From an uncultured Alistipes sp. (GTDB lineage Bacteria > Bacteroidota > Bacteroidia > Bacteroidales > Rikenellaceae), in NCBI GenBank assembly GCA_900539755.1, contig UQDC01000004.1, forward strand, positions 180,482 through 244,481: a DNA stretch of 64,000 bases, in the 5' to 3' direction. This document shows positions 34,149-41,906 of this stretch, one piece after another. Below the pieces are notes generated by a model, which was given only the letters and a program-made list of their open reading frames with translations, was not told the origin of the DNA and searched no databases. Both the position numbers and the translations under genes were made by a program. Numbering within the stretch: the first letter of the stretch is position 1; each line of letters opens with the position of its first letter.

Positions 34149-34652
34149 ATGTGGTTAATTATAGCTCTTGTATTAATCGGCGTACTGTTACTGGTGGCTG
34201 AATTGGTTTTGCTGCCAGGAATCAGTGTGGCAGGAGTTGGGGCTCTGTTGGCATTCGGAGTAGCGATATTTTATGCCTTTTTTGAATATGGAGTTTTATG
34301 GGGTGTCGTAACCCTTACGGTTACGGTTGTGTTAGCTGTCATCGCTGTTTTTGTCTCATTACGTTCCAATACATGGCAGCGACTCTCATTGAAAACGACT
34401 ATTGATTCTGCCTCTACTCCAACACCGCAGCAAAATAATATCCGAATGGGTCAGGTGGGGATTACATTGACCCGTTTAGCTCCGATGGGAAAGGTTCACA
34501 TTGGTGAAGTTACCGTGGAAGCAAAGGCTGTTGATGATTTTATTGATCCGAAACAACCTGTTGAAGTCATTGGATTTGATAATACCGTAGTGATTGTAGC
34601 CCGATCTAAAGAGAGACATCAAACAGAGACAATAGTCAAAGAGAAAGAATAG
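34149..34652 (+). CDS. NfeD-family membrane protein
   Basis: The 167-residue protein has two or three hydrophobic segments (about 1-75) and a C-terminal OB-like domain beginning near residue 98 (MGQVGITLTRLAPMGKVHIGEVTVEAK and PVEVIGFDNTVVIVA), the NfeD pattern. Members partner flotillin- or stomatin-like proteins in membrane microdomains. Here floA starts 28 bases downstream, which is the expected partner. Confidence 0.9.
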   Translation: MWLIIALVLIGVLLLVAELVLLPGISVAGVGALLAFGVAIFYAFFEYGVLWGVVTLTVTVVLAVIAVFVSLRSNTWQRLSLKTTIDSASTPTPQQNNIRMGQVGITLTRLAPMGKVHIGEVTVEAKAVDDFIDPKQPVEVIGFDNTVVIVARSKERHQTETIVKEKE

Positions 34653-34680
34653 GATTTTACTAATTTTTAAATACAAATTT

Positions 34681-35649
34681 ATGAATGGACTCGGACTTCT
34701 GATTATCATTGCGATTGTTGCACTGATTGTATTGTGGTTCATCTCTTATTTTTTACCTGTTGGATTATGGTTTTCGGCTTTGGTTTCTGGAGTGAGAATC
34801 AGTTTGATACAACTGGTATTGATGCGTTTCCGTAAGGTTCCGCCTTCGGTCATCGTTAATCAAATGATTGCCGGGACGAAAGCAGGTCTCAATCTTCAGG
34901 CTAATGATCTTGAGGCACACTATTTGGCCGGAGGAAATGTCCCCAATGTAGTTACGGCATTGATTTCCGCTCAAAAAGCAAATATCGCATTGGATTTTAA
35001 AATGGCAGCTGCCATTGATTTGGCTGGCCGCAATGTGGCTGAGGCCGTTCAGATGTCTGTAAATCCCAAAGTGATCAATACCCCTCCGGTTGCTGCGGTG
35101 GCAAAAGATGGTATTCAGTTGATCGCTAAGGCTCGTGTAACGGTGAGAGCCAATATTAAACAGCTGGTCGGTGGTGCCGGTGAAGATACGGTATTGGCGC
35201 GTGTCGGTGAGGGTATCGTTTCGTCGATCGGATCATCCGACTCACACAAAAGCGTATTGGAAAATCCTGATTTTATCTCTCGGGTGGTACTTGAAAAGGG
35301 GTTGGATGCAGGTACTGCATTTGAAATCCTTTCGATTGATATCGCTGATATCGATGTAGGTAAAAATATTGGTGCAGTATTGCAGATGGACCAGGCCAAT
35401 GCCGACAAGAATATTGCCCAGGCTAAGGCGGAGGAAAAACGGGCTATGGCAGTTGCGATGGAGCAAGAGATGAAGGCTAAAGCCCAAGAGGCGCGTGCTA
35501 AGGTGATTTTAGCAGAAGCTGAGATTCCGATGGCGATTGCTGAGGCGTTCCGTTCTGGTAATTTGGGAGTCATGGATTATTACAAATTGCAGAATGTCCA
35601 GGCAGATACCCGTATGCGCGAAGGCATTGTTAAAACTGAAAAGAAATAA
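34681..35649 (+). CDS. floA: flotillin-like protein FloA (UPF0365/YqfA)
   Basis: FloA organises functional membrane microdomains. The 322-residue protein has an N-terminal hydrophobic hairpin (about 5-48), then a PHB-like region with MRFRKVPPSVIVNQMIAGTKAGL, LEAHYLAGGNVPNVV, and VILVDARS-like helical C-terminus rich in Ala/Lys/Glu (residues 240-290), ending in MDYYKLQNVQADTRMR, all as in family members. It follows the NfeD-like gene and is followed by a strong terminator. Confidence 0.95.
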   Translation: MNGLGLLIIIAIVALIVLWFISYFLPVGLWFSALVSGVRISLIQLVLMRFRKVPPSVIVNQMIAGTKAGLNLQANDLEAHYLAGGNVPNVVTALISAQKANIALDFKMAAAIDLAGRNVAEAVQMSVNPKVINTPPVAAVAKDGIQLIAKARVTVRANIKQLVGGAGEDTVLARVGEGIVSSIGSSDSHKSVLENPDFISRVVLEKGLDAGTAFEILSIDIADIDVGKNIGAVLQMDQANADKNIAQAKAEEKRAMAVAMEQEMKAKAQEARAKVILAEAEIPMAIAEAFRSGNLGVMDYYKLQNVQADTRMREGIVKTEKK

Positions 35650-36057
35650 TCTTGATTGATATTATCATCGGATGATTTAGTTTAAGATGGCAAACCATCA
35701 GCATGCTGATGAGAAATCCGATTGATAAAGAAAAGAGATAGCCAGTTAATAGACTACGATTAAAAATTCCCCGTCCAAACTCAGTGAAACTGTATGTTTG
35801 GACGGGGAATTTTTGTGTCAAAACATAACTATCGATGTCGGATATAACACCACTTCATTGTATAGACTATGGTTGTTTTAAGTGCACTCTCAAAGTACAT
35901 GTTCATTTTGAAAGTACATTACCGATAGTCAATCATATTGATGTGACAGTTTTTGAACTATTTGTTATTCGTATTTTCGACGATATTGCGCGTAAATGTA
36001 ATGAGCACCTCATTAAGGAAGGGGATATGGGGAAATTGTATTTTGTTTCGTTTTAGA
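35650..36057. other. intergenic region between floA and the tRNA promoter
   Basis: Apart from the floA terminator at 35763-35817, I see nothing functional with confidence. A 73-codon open frame at 35835-36056 has no recognisable protein features or promoter. The phrase AAAGTACAT occurs twice near 35893 and 35911. Confidence 0.5.
35763..35817 (+). terminator. strong intrinsic terminator after floA
   Basis: An 18-bp perfect stem (35763-35780 with 35796-35813, core CCCCGTCCAAAC / GTTTGGACGGGG) is followed by T residues. Confidence 0.9.
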
Positions 36058-36089
36058 TTTGGCATAATCGATGATTCCGACTATATTTG
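36058..36089 (+). promoter_or_regulatory. consensus promoter for tRNA-Leu
   Basis: TTTG (36058-36061), 20 bases, TATATTTG (36082-36089): a full match to the Bacteroidota consensus. RNA would start near 36095, 35 bases before the mature tRNA. Confidence 0.8.
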
Positions 36090-36129
36090 CACATCCATTA
36101 AGTTTCGTGTTTACGAAGATATGGAGGCT

Positions 36130-36215
36130 GCTCGGATGGTGGAATAGGTAGACACGAGGGACTTAAAATCCCTTGGACAGAGATGTCCGTACGGGTTCGA
36201 TTCCCGTTCCGAGTA
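36130..36215 (+). tRNA. tRNA-Leu (anticodon UAA)
   Basis: An 86-base class II tRNA. The acceptor stem GCTCGGA (36130-36136) pairs with TCCGAGT (36208-36214, with a G-U first pair), and the discriminator is A36215. The anticodon stem AGGGA/TCCCT (36157-36161, 36169-36173) encloses CTTAAAA with anticodon TAA at 36164-36166, reading UUA. A long variable arm (TGGACAG to TGTCC) and a T-arm ACGGG-TTCGATT-CCCGT follow. CCA is not encoded. Confidence 0.97.
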
Positions 36216-36277
36216 CAAAAACGATTTAATATTCAAACGTTCGTCCTGAAATTGAAGGTTTGACAAGATTTACAAAG

Positions 36278-36316
36278 GCAGAGGGAATCAAATTGATTCC
36301 CTCTGCTATTTATTTT
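36278..36316 (+). terminator. intrinsic terminator after tRNA-Leu
   Basis: GCAGAGGGAATCA (36278-36290) pairs with TGATTCCCTCTGC (36294-36306) and is followed by a T-rich tract. It lies between the tRNA and convergent miaA. Confidence 0.85.
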
Positions 36317-36376
36317 ACGAAATATAGATAATGTATCTAAGTGAAAAGAGTTCTGGATAAGTGATAAATGTAAATC

Positions 36377-37297
36377 TTATAGAAGTTGTTTCAGAAGGGT
36401 TTGAGCTTGATTAATAGCCTTCTCTCCTCCCTCTATCCAGTGAATCGTAAGATCGCGCCGGAACCATGTCTCTTGGCGTTTTGCATAACGGCGGCTGTTG
36501 CGCTGGATCAATTCAATTGCAGTTTGTCGGTCGTATTTGCCTTCGAAATAATCAAACCACTCACGATACCCTACCGTTTGCAAGGCATTGAGATGGCGTA
36601 ATGGATAAAGCGTTCGAGCCTCTTGTTCCAGCCCGGCTTTGACCATCAGTTCAACACGTCGGTTGATACGGTCGTACAATATCTCGCGTGGATAACGAAT
36701 CCCCAATTTAATAATGCGAAAAGGACGTTGTTTGATTGCCCCGCTTCGAACCTCGCTGTATGGCCTGCCGGTTTGTATGCAAATTTCCAACGCGCGGATG
36801 ACTCGCTGAGGATTGCTGCGATCCACAACGGCGTAATAGGCTGGGTCTAATTCCTGTAATTGCGAGCATAGCGGCTCTAATCCTTCATTACGTGCAACGG
36901 TAGTCAATTGTTCTCGTAATGCAGGATCCGTTTCCGGCATGGCATCCATGCCGTTGCAGATAGCGTCAATATAGAGTCCAGAACCGCCAACCAAGAATAA
37001 CGTATCGTGTGTGTGAAACAACTGTTCCAGCAGGGCTAATGCATCCACTTCATAGCGACCGCACGAATACTCTTCTGTGACACTGCGTGTAGCGATAAAA
37101 TGGTGTGGTACTGCTTGCAACTGGTCCGGAGTGGGTGCGGCAGTACCTATCGGCATCTCACGATAGAATTGCCGTGAATCTGCCGATAGTATCTCCGAAT
37201 GGTAATTTTGTGCCAGGGCAATGCTCAGGTCTGTTTTGCCCGTTGCAGTTGCACCGACAATTACCACCAATGTTTTATTAGTCTGTTTACTCGTCAT
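36377..37297 (-). CDS. miaA: tRNA dimethylallyltransferase
   Basis: MiaA transfers a dimethylallyl group to A37 of tRNAs reading UNN codons. From ATG 37297 it has 306 residues; an upstream in-frame start at 37330 lies inside the preceding gene. It has the P-loop GATATGKTD at 15-23, ILSADSRQFYREMPIGTA, LVGGSGLYIDAICNG and LQTVGYREWFDYFEG, plus the conserved QRNSRRYAKRQETWFRRD near the C-terminus. It overlaps the pRiA4b-like gene by 11 bases. A substrate, tRNA-Leu(UAA), is encoded next door on the opposite strand. Confidence 0.95.
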   Translation of the reverse strand: MTSKQTNKTLVVIVGATATGKTDLSIALAQNYHSEILSADSRQFYREMPIGTAAPTPDQLQAVPHHFIATRSVTEEYSCGRYEVDALALLEQLFHTHDTLFLVGGSGLYIDAICNGMDAMPETDPALREQLTTVARNEGLEPLCSQLQELDPAYYAVVDRSNPQRVIRALEICIQTGRPYSEVRSGAIKQRPFRIIKLGIRYPREILYDRINRRVELMVKAGLEQEARTLYPLRHLNALQTVGYREWFDYFEGKYDRQTAIELIQRNSRRYAKRQETWFRRDLTIHWIEGGEKAINQAQTLLKQLL

Positions 37298-37790
37298 CCG
37301 TATAATTTTCGTCGCCTTCGAAGCCTTCAAAATCGCTCATAATCTCATCGAAGATCGAACGGTTAGTTGGAGAAGCCTCAGGGTCAAACTGATCAGGAGC
37401 CTCCCCATTGGCCAACATGACCTGCGGATCTCCATCTTTATCGCGTTGGGCGTCGATTAACTCCAAATAGAGTGCTCTGTCACCCATGACATCAAATTGA
37501 TAGATCAGTCGGTTGTAATTACCCAAGATAGCCTCTGCCAATGTCAGATTGGTCATTGGTTTGGGAGTGTTGGGATCATTATCCTCCATACCCATATCCA
37601 TGTACGTGTATTCTGCCAGCCGGTTCCACTCTTTATCAGAGAGGAAAAACGATGTCATATTCTCTTTCTCGTACTTGAGATCATCGCTGATAAAGGCATG
37701 CAAATCGGCCAACGTCATGCTGGGAGGTAGCAGATAGTCACGCAGGAAATTGTCATCCTCGTCACTTAACATTCTGAATTGTAACAGCAT
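37287..37790 (-). CDS. pRiA4b ORF-3-like acidic protein
   Basis: The 167-residue acidic protein resembles the plasmid pRiA4b ORF-3-like family (also labelled IS1096 passenger TnpR-like): it begins LLQFRMLSDEDDNFLRDYLLPPSMTLADLH, contains SFFLSDKEW and LTLAEAILGNYNRLIYQFDVMGDRALYLELI, and ends in a strongly acidic tail. The family has no firm biochemical function. Despite its name there is no sign of a mobile element here. It sits 11 bases after the acyl-CoA reductase gene and overlaps miaA. Confidence 0.78.
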   Translation of the reverse strand: MLLQFRMLSDEDDNFLRDYLLPPSMTLADLHAFISDDLKYEKENMTSFFLSDKEWNRLAEYTYMDMGMEDNDPNTPKPMTNLTLAEAILGNYNRLIYQFDVMGDRALYLELIDAQRDKDGDPQVMLANGEAPDQFDPEASPTNRSIFDEIMSDFEGFEGDENYTDDE

Positions 37791-37801
37791 ATTGGTAAGT
37801 T

Positions 37802-38815
37802 TTAAATTCCTTGTAAAAATTTGATTACGTCAATTCCATCCGGGTAATCCTCAGGTGCGGGATGTTGGGCTTGACCAAACGTCACTGTACGTGGATGATG
37901 GATGCAAGTGCTGACACAACATTGGATTTTGTTGTCGTGTTGTTGTATCCACGTTTCGACATCGGTTAGCGTATGGTAGCGCGTTAATGTAATCTCACTG
38001 ATCCGATTGCTAGGTTCCTCTCCTTCGCGCAATACAAAAAATCCACCATCTATATATCGATGATTCAGCATTTGATTTAACGCACGGGTTTGACGGTAAT
38101 TGTGCAGAAAAGGTTCAAAGGTGATGCAGCGTTTTTGTAAAACTGCTACTAACGTTTTAATGTCGTATGTTTCGGGAACGAATATTTGGCTCACATTACG
38201 ACATCCCAAACCGAAATAGGTGAAAATGTCGTCACCCAATTTTTGCAGGTCGGCTGGTGATTCGTCGCCGCTGAGCACAGCAATGCTGTGGCGGCTTCCG
38301 CGTATCAGAGCTGGAATATCATGGTATTCGCTGTGGAAATAACGGTTCGTATTGTCGCTGCCGGTAGCAATGATGGCATCAAGAGTGTCGTTTGCTGCCA
38401 GTTTGTGCAGGACCAAATCCGGATCGATCTTTTGCAGCATTTGCACAATCTGATCAGTCAATACTTGATCTTTAGACGATGGTTTGTACAGGCAGATGTG
38501 CCCGCACAGCAGTACACACATCAGATCAAAAAAACCGACCAGCGGAATATTGCCAGCCATGATAATGCCCACTTTCTTGCGAACAGAGGTTGCAGGGATA
38601 GGATACTGTGCTAGCCACTGCTCAAGTTTTGTAGGTTGGAGCATATCGTTGCAAATAGCCCGGATGGCATATTCGATCGATTTTGGGGTAAACCATGCGT
38701 TCTCTGCTATGGCCTGGTCGATGACAGGAGTCAGCTCTCCGTTATCGAGTGCAGCTGTTAGTTGGCGGCCCAGTTCGATAAACGTATTGATTGGATATTT
38801 TGGAGTGCGAACCAT
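37802..38815 (-). CDS. LuxC-type acyl-CoA reductase family protein
   Basis: The 337-residue protein matches the LuxC/acyl-CoA reductase family of the aldehyde-dehydrogenase superfamily: KVGIIMAGNIPLVGFFDLMCVLLCGH (80-106), CLYKPSSKDQVL, IIATGSDNTNRYFHSEY, IRGSRHSIAVLSGDES, and the catalytic-cysteine block FTYFGLGCRNVSQIFVP with C205. It would reduce an acyl-CoA to an aldehyde with NADPH, but the natural substrate in Bacteroidales is unknown to me. It is the first gene of a three-gene run with the pRiA4b-like gene and miaA. Its promoter places the RNA start about at the ATG. Confidence 0.82.
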   Translation of the reverse strand: MVRTPKYPINTFIELGRQLTAALDNGELTPVIDQAIAENAWFTPKSIEYAIRAICNDMLQPTKLEQWLAQYPIPATSVRKKVGIIMAGNIPLVGFFDLMCVLLCGHICLYKPSSKDQVLTDQIVQMLQKIDPDLVLHKLAANDTLDAIIATGSDNTNRYFHSEYHDIPALIRGSRHSIAVLSGDESPADLQKLGDDIFTYFGLGCRNVSQIFVPETYDIKTLVAVLQKRCITFEPFLHNYRQTRALNQMLNHRYIDGGFFVLREGEEPSNRISEITLTRYHTLTDVETWIQQHDNKIQCCVSTCIHHPRTVTFGQAQHPAPEDYPDGIDVIKFLQGI

Positions 38816-38819
38816 ACAA

Positions 38820-38849
38820 CAAAACTACAAAAAACTTACCTTTGCTCAA
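38820..38849 (-). promoter_or_regulatory. promoter for the acyl-CoA reductase operon, possibly giving leaderless mRNA
   Basis: On the minus strand TTG (38847-38849), 19 bases, TAGTTTTG (38820-38827). RNA would begin near 38815, the first base of the start codon. Confidence 0.5.
38837..38844 (+). promoter_or_regulatory. candidate -7 box for kdsB
   Basis: TACCTTTG matches TAnnTTTG, 31 bases before the kdsB ATG; it lies between the two elements of the opposing promoter. Confidence 0.5.
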
Positions 38850-38875
38850 TATCGAACCCCAAGAATCGTTGTGAT

Positions 38876-39637
38876 ATGAAATTTTTAGCACTGATCCCTG
38901 CGCGTTATGCTTCGACCCGTTTCCCTGGTAAGCCTTTGGCTGATTTGATGGGTAAACCTATGATCCAACACGTTTATGAAAAGGCACATGCGGTGTTTGA
39001 AGCCTGTTATGTGGCGACGGATGATGAGCGAATTCAGCAAGCAGTACAGGCGTTTGGCGGTAAGGTGGTTATGACCTCAGAAAAACACCCCAGCGGCACG
39101 GATCGTTGTCGTGAGGCTTGGGAGAATGTGTGCCGTGAAACAGGCGAACAATTTGATGTGGTAGTGAATATACAAGGAGATGAACCGTTTGTTTCGCGTG
39201 AACAGTTGGAACTGATTCAACAGTGCTTTGCAGATGCACGTACCGATATTGCTACATTGGTTAAACCATTTGGTGCTAACGAAGATATTTTTAATCCCAA
39301 TTCTCCGAAAGTAGCCGTTTCTGCCCAAGATTATGCCCTCTATTTCAGCCGCTCGGTGATCCCTTATCAGCGTGGTATGGAATCTTCACAGTGGCAAAAC
39401 AGTTTCAAATATTTAAAGCATATCGGTATGTATGCCTATCGGACTGAGGTGTTGCGGGAGATTACGGATCTGCCTCGCGGAGTTCTCGAACAGTGCGAAT
39501 CTTTGGAGCAGTTGCGTTGGTTGGAGAATGGTTATCGTATCAAAGTGGCGGAAACGAATTCAGAAAGTTTGGCAATTGATACACCGACGGATTTGGAGGC
39601 TGCACGGGCATTTATGGTTCGGCGCGGTAATTGCTAA
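38876..39637 (+). CDS. kdsB: 3-deoxy-manno-octulosonate cytidylyltransferase
   Basis: KdsB activates Kdo as CMP-Kdo for the LPS inner core. From ATG 38876 the 253-residue protein begins MKFLALIPARYASTRFPGKPLADL and has MIQHVYEKA, YVATDDERI, MTSEKHPSGTDRC, VVNIQGDEPFVS, RSVIPYQRG, KHIGMYAYR and the final ESLAIDTPTDLEAA, the full family series. Upstream in-frame codons overlap the divergent gene and promoter and are not part of it. This is direct evidence for a Gram-negative outer membrane with Kdo-containing LPS. Confidence 0.96.
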   Translation: MKFLALIPARYASTRFPGKPLADLMGKPMIQHVYEKAHAVFEACYVATDDERIQQAVQAFGGKVVMTSEKHPSGTDRCREAWENVCRETGEQFDVVVNIQGDEPFVSREQLELIQQCFADARTDIATLVKPFGANEDIFNPNSPKVAVSAQDYALYFSRSVIPYQRGMESSQWQNSFKYLKHIGMYAYRTEVLREITDLPRGVLEQCESLEQLRWLENGYRIKVAETNSESLAIDTPTDLEAARAFMVRRGNC

Positions 39638-39654
39638 TCTTTTCTGTAACGCGG

Positions 39655-39685
39655 TTTGGAGAATCGTGAAAAAACGGTATCTTTG
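39655..39685 (+). promoter_or_regulatory. consensus promoter for rho
   Basis: TTTG (39655-39658), 19 bases, TATCTTTG (39678-39685). RNA would begin near 39691, leaving a leader of about 70 bases before rho that is almost filled by a short ORF. Confidence 0.8.
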
Positions 39686-39692
39686 TTCTGTC

Positions 39693-39749
39693 ATGGCGTT
39701 CTTCTGTAGTTCGTCCGGACTGCACCGCGTGACCTCTTTTATCTTGTAA
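39693..39749 (+). CDS. candidate 18-codon leader peptide upstream of rho
   Basis: ATG 39693 opens an 18-residue frame (MAFFCSSSGLHRVTSFIL) that stops at TAA 39747-39749, 12 bases before the rho start. The predicted transcription start is about two bases before this ATG, so it would be translated from a nearly leaderless RNA end. E. coli rho also has a short leader ORF (rhoL), unrelated in sequence as far as I can tell. No codon-use or conservation test could be done, so coding is plausible but unproven. Confidence 0.4.
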   Translation: MAFFCSSSGLHRVTSFIL

Positions 39750-39761
39750 ATCCCTATTATC

Positions 39762-41570
39762 ATGTACGATAAAGATGCCCTTCAGGGCAAAACGCTTGCC
39801 GAATTGCGTGAAATCGGTCGTCAGTTTGGTATTAAAGCCCAAATGCGCAAGCAAGAACTGGCAGACAAAATTATTGAATTATCCGCACAACAAAATGTTG
39901 CAGCTGTTTCCACTGAATCAGAACAGACTGCTGTTGAACAGCCACAACGTCGTCCGGGACGTCCTCGTAAACAGAATGTTGTGGCCGAAGAGAAATCGGC
40001 TGTCAAAATAGGACGTGTTATCCAGGGGGAACCATACCGCAAACAGCGTGGTCGTCGTGCAAAAGATAATAAGGAGAATGGCGAACATCTTGTAGAAAAT
40101 GCATCGGGTGCAACTGTTGCACAGACGACTGTTACAACGAATGCAGAGCCGACAGGTCTTCGTCAAAGCATTGCTGCAATGCGAGGAGATACTGCAAACT
40201 CGGTAAAACGTCACAAACGTGAACGTATTACTTTCAATAAAGCAGTGAGAAATACGGTGTCGGAACCTGATCCTGAGGCTGAATTGTTGCAGGAAGCTGA
40301 AGTCGATTATAGCGATATCCCGGAACTTCCGATTGCTGACACTCCGGCTGCAGAAATGCCTAAGCAGGTTGAGTTGGCAATGGCTGACCATGAAGATGTG
40401 GCCACAAAACCTCTTCCCCAGCCCCATATTCGTAGGGATGCTAAGGATGACTTCCTGGGTGATGTTGAGGGTGAAGGTGTTTTGGAGGTGATGCCGGATG
40501 GTTATGGCTTTTTACGATCGACCGATTACAACTATTTGAACTCTCCTGATGATATTTATGTCTCCCCATCGCAGATCAAATTATTTGGATTGAAGGTGGG
40601 CGATACGGTCCAAGGTTTGATTCGTCCCCCAAAAGAGGGTGAAAAGTATTTTCCGTTGGTTAAGGTGAATCGGATCAATGGATTAAGTCCTGATGAGGTA
40701 CGGGATCGGGTGCAGTTTGAATACATGACTCCCCTCTTCCCCTCTGAAAAATTCAATTTGACCGGTAATGGACATAACAACCTCTCGACACGTGTGATTG
40801 ATCTGTTTGCTCCAATCGGTAAGGGACAGCGTGGTTTGATCGTAGCTCAACCTAAGACTGGTAAAACCATGTTGTTGCAGTCGATAGCCAACGCCATTGC
40901 TGACAACCATCCGGAGGTCTATTTGATTGTGTTGTTGATCGATGAACGTCCTGAAGAGGTGACCGAGATGGCCCGTCATGTCAAGGCTGAGGTGGTTGCA
41001 TCGACATTTGACGAGCAGGCGGCCCGCCATGTCAAGGTGGCCGAGATGGTCCACGAAAAGGCGAAACGTATGGTTGAATGTGGCCATGATGTTGTCATTC
41101 TGTTGGACTCGATTACCCGTTTAGCCCGTGCTTATAACACGGTACAACCAGCTTCTGGTAAAGTGTTGTCGGGTGGTGTGGATGCCAATGCGTTGCATAA
41201 ACCCAAACGCTTTTTCGGAGCAGCCCGTAATACCGAAGAGCGTGGTTCCTTGACTATTATTGCAACAGCTTTGATTGATACGGGATCGAAGATGGATGAG
41301 GTGATTTTTGAAGAGTTCAAAGGTACTGGTAATATGGAGTTGCAGCTGGATCGCCAGTTGGCCAATAAACGTATCTATCCGGCCGTTAATATTGTGGCGT
41401 CGGGTACCCGTCGTGAAGATTTGCTGTTGAGTAAAGAGGTAATGCAAAAGATTTGGGTATTGCGTCGTTATCTGGCCGATATGAACCCAACTGAAGCGAT
41501 GGAGGTGATCAAAAAACACATGGAATCTACTCGTTCAAACGAAGAGTTATTGGTTACCATGAATCAATAG
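39762..41570 (+). CDS. rho: transcription termination factor Rho with long low-complexity insert
   Basis: Rho is the hexameric RNA-dependent ATPase that terminates untranslated transcripts. The 602-residue protein has an N-terminal Rho_N/SAP-like segment (LAELREIGRQFGIKAQMRKQ, 12-31), then about 180 residues of charged, low-complexity sequence (46-228) including PGRPRK and arginine-rich patches, then the cold-shock RNA-binding domain (VEGEGVLEVMPDGYGFLRS at 235-253), and the ATPase core with Walker A AQPKTGKT (362-369), Walker B VVILLDS (444-450) and the Q/R loop region. E. coli Rho has 419 residues; the excess is the insert, which in Bacteroides species is disordered and drives condensate formation. 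Confidence 0.96.
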   Translation: MYDKDALQGKTLAELREIGRQFGIKAQMRKQELADKIIELSAQQNVAAVSTESEQTAVEQPQRRPGRPRKQNVVAEEKSAVKIGRVIQGEPYRKQRGRRAKDNKENGEHLVENASGATVAQTTVTTNAEPTGLRQSIAAMRGDTANSVKRHKRERITFNKAVRNTVSEPDPEAELLQEAEVDYSDIPELPIADTPAAEMPKQVELAMADHEDVATKPLPQPHIRRDAKDDFLGDVEGEGVLEVMPDGYGFLRSTDYNYLNSPDDIYVSPSQIKLFGLKVGDTVQGLIRPPKEGEKYFPLVKVNRINGLSPDEVRDRVQFEYMTPLFPSEKFNLTGNGHNNLSTRVIDLFAPIGKGQRGLIVAQPKTGKTMLLQSIANAIADNHPEVYLIVLLIDERPEEVTEMARHVKAEVVASTFDEQAARHVKVAEMVHEKAKRMVECGHDVVILLDSITRLARAYNTVQPASGKVLSGGVDANALHKPKRFFGAARNTEERGSLTIIATALIDTGSKMDEVIFEEFKGTGNMELQLDRQLANKRIYPAVNIVASGTRREDLLLSKEVMQKIWVLRRYLADMNPTEAMEVIKKHMESTRSNEELLVTMNQ

Positions 41571-41906
41571 CTTGGATAAACAAGATCTTGATTATCAGTT
41601 TTTGTCGTGATTATAAGTGAAATGGGGCGAACCGAATTTTGAGGGGTTTGCCCTATTTTTTATTTATTTGGGAATATCTATGTAATTGTACATATTTCCG
41701 TGCTGTTAGTTGATATGATTACAAAAAAAAGTATAAGAATCACCATGACCACAATCGAAATGTAATGACCATATAGGCAGTGTTTAGGGGATGGATAACA
41801 GCTATATGGATTCAAATAGGTTTATTTTCACAAATAACCTAATAGGCTGTTGTCTTTTTCAGAAGCATAAATATATTCTGTCGATATTTGATGCCCAGAT
41901 GAGAAT
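41571..41906. other. intergenic region between rho and the serine hydrolase gene
   Basis: Convergent genes. It contains the rho terminator (41621-41661) and a TAGGTTTATTT / AAATAACCTA imperfect hairpin at 41818-41845 that may end the minus-strand operon, though without a T-run. An open frame at 41791-42069 overlaps the hydrolase and shows no coding signs. Confidence 0.5.
41621..41661 (+). terminator. probable intrinsic terminator after rho
   Basis: An imperfect stem, GGGGCGAACC against GGGTTTGCCC with G-U pairs, is followed by TATTTTTTATTTATTT. It starts about 50 bases past the rho stop. Confidence 0.7.

Noticed and set aside
35835..36056. 73-codon open frame between floA and tRNA-Leu
   Set aside because: No promoter or ribosome site ahead of it, no recognisable protein features, and it runs into the tRNA promoter -33 box.
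36623..36850. 75-codon frame antisense to miaA
   Set aside because: It lies wholly opposite a conserved enzyme gene; the protein has no domain or signal.
37287..37790. Possible mobile-element remnant, since pRiA4b ORF-3-like proteins are sometimes labelled transposon passengers
   Set aside because: There is no transposase, terminal repeat or target duplication nearby, and the gene is packed between housekeeping genes.
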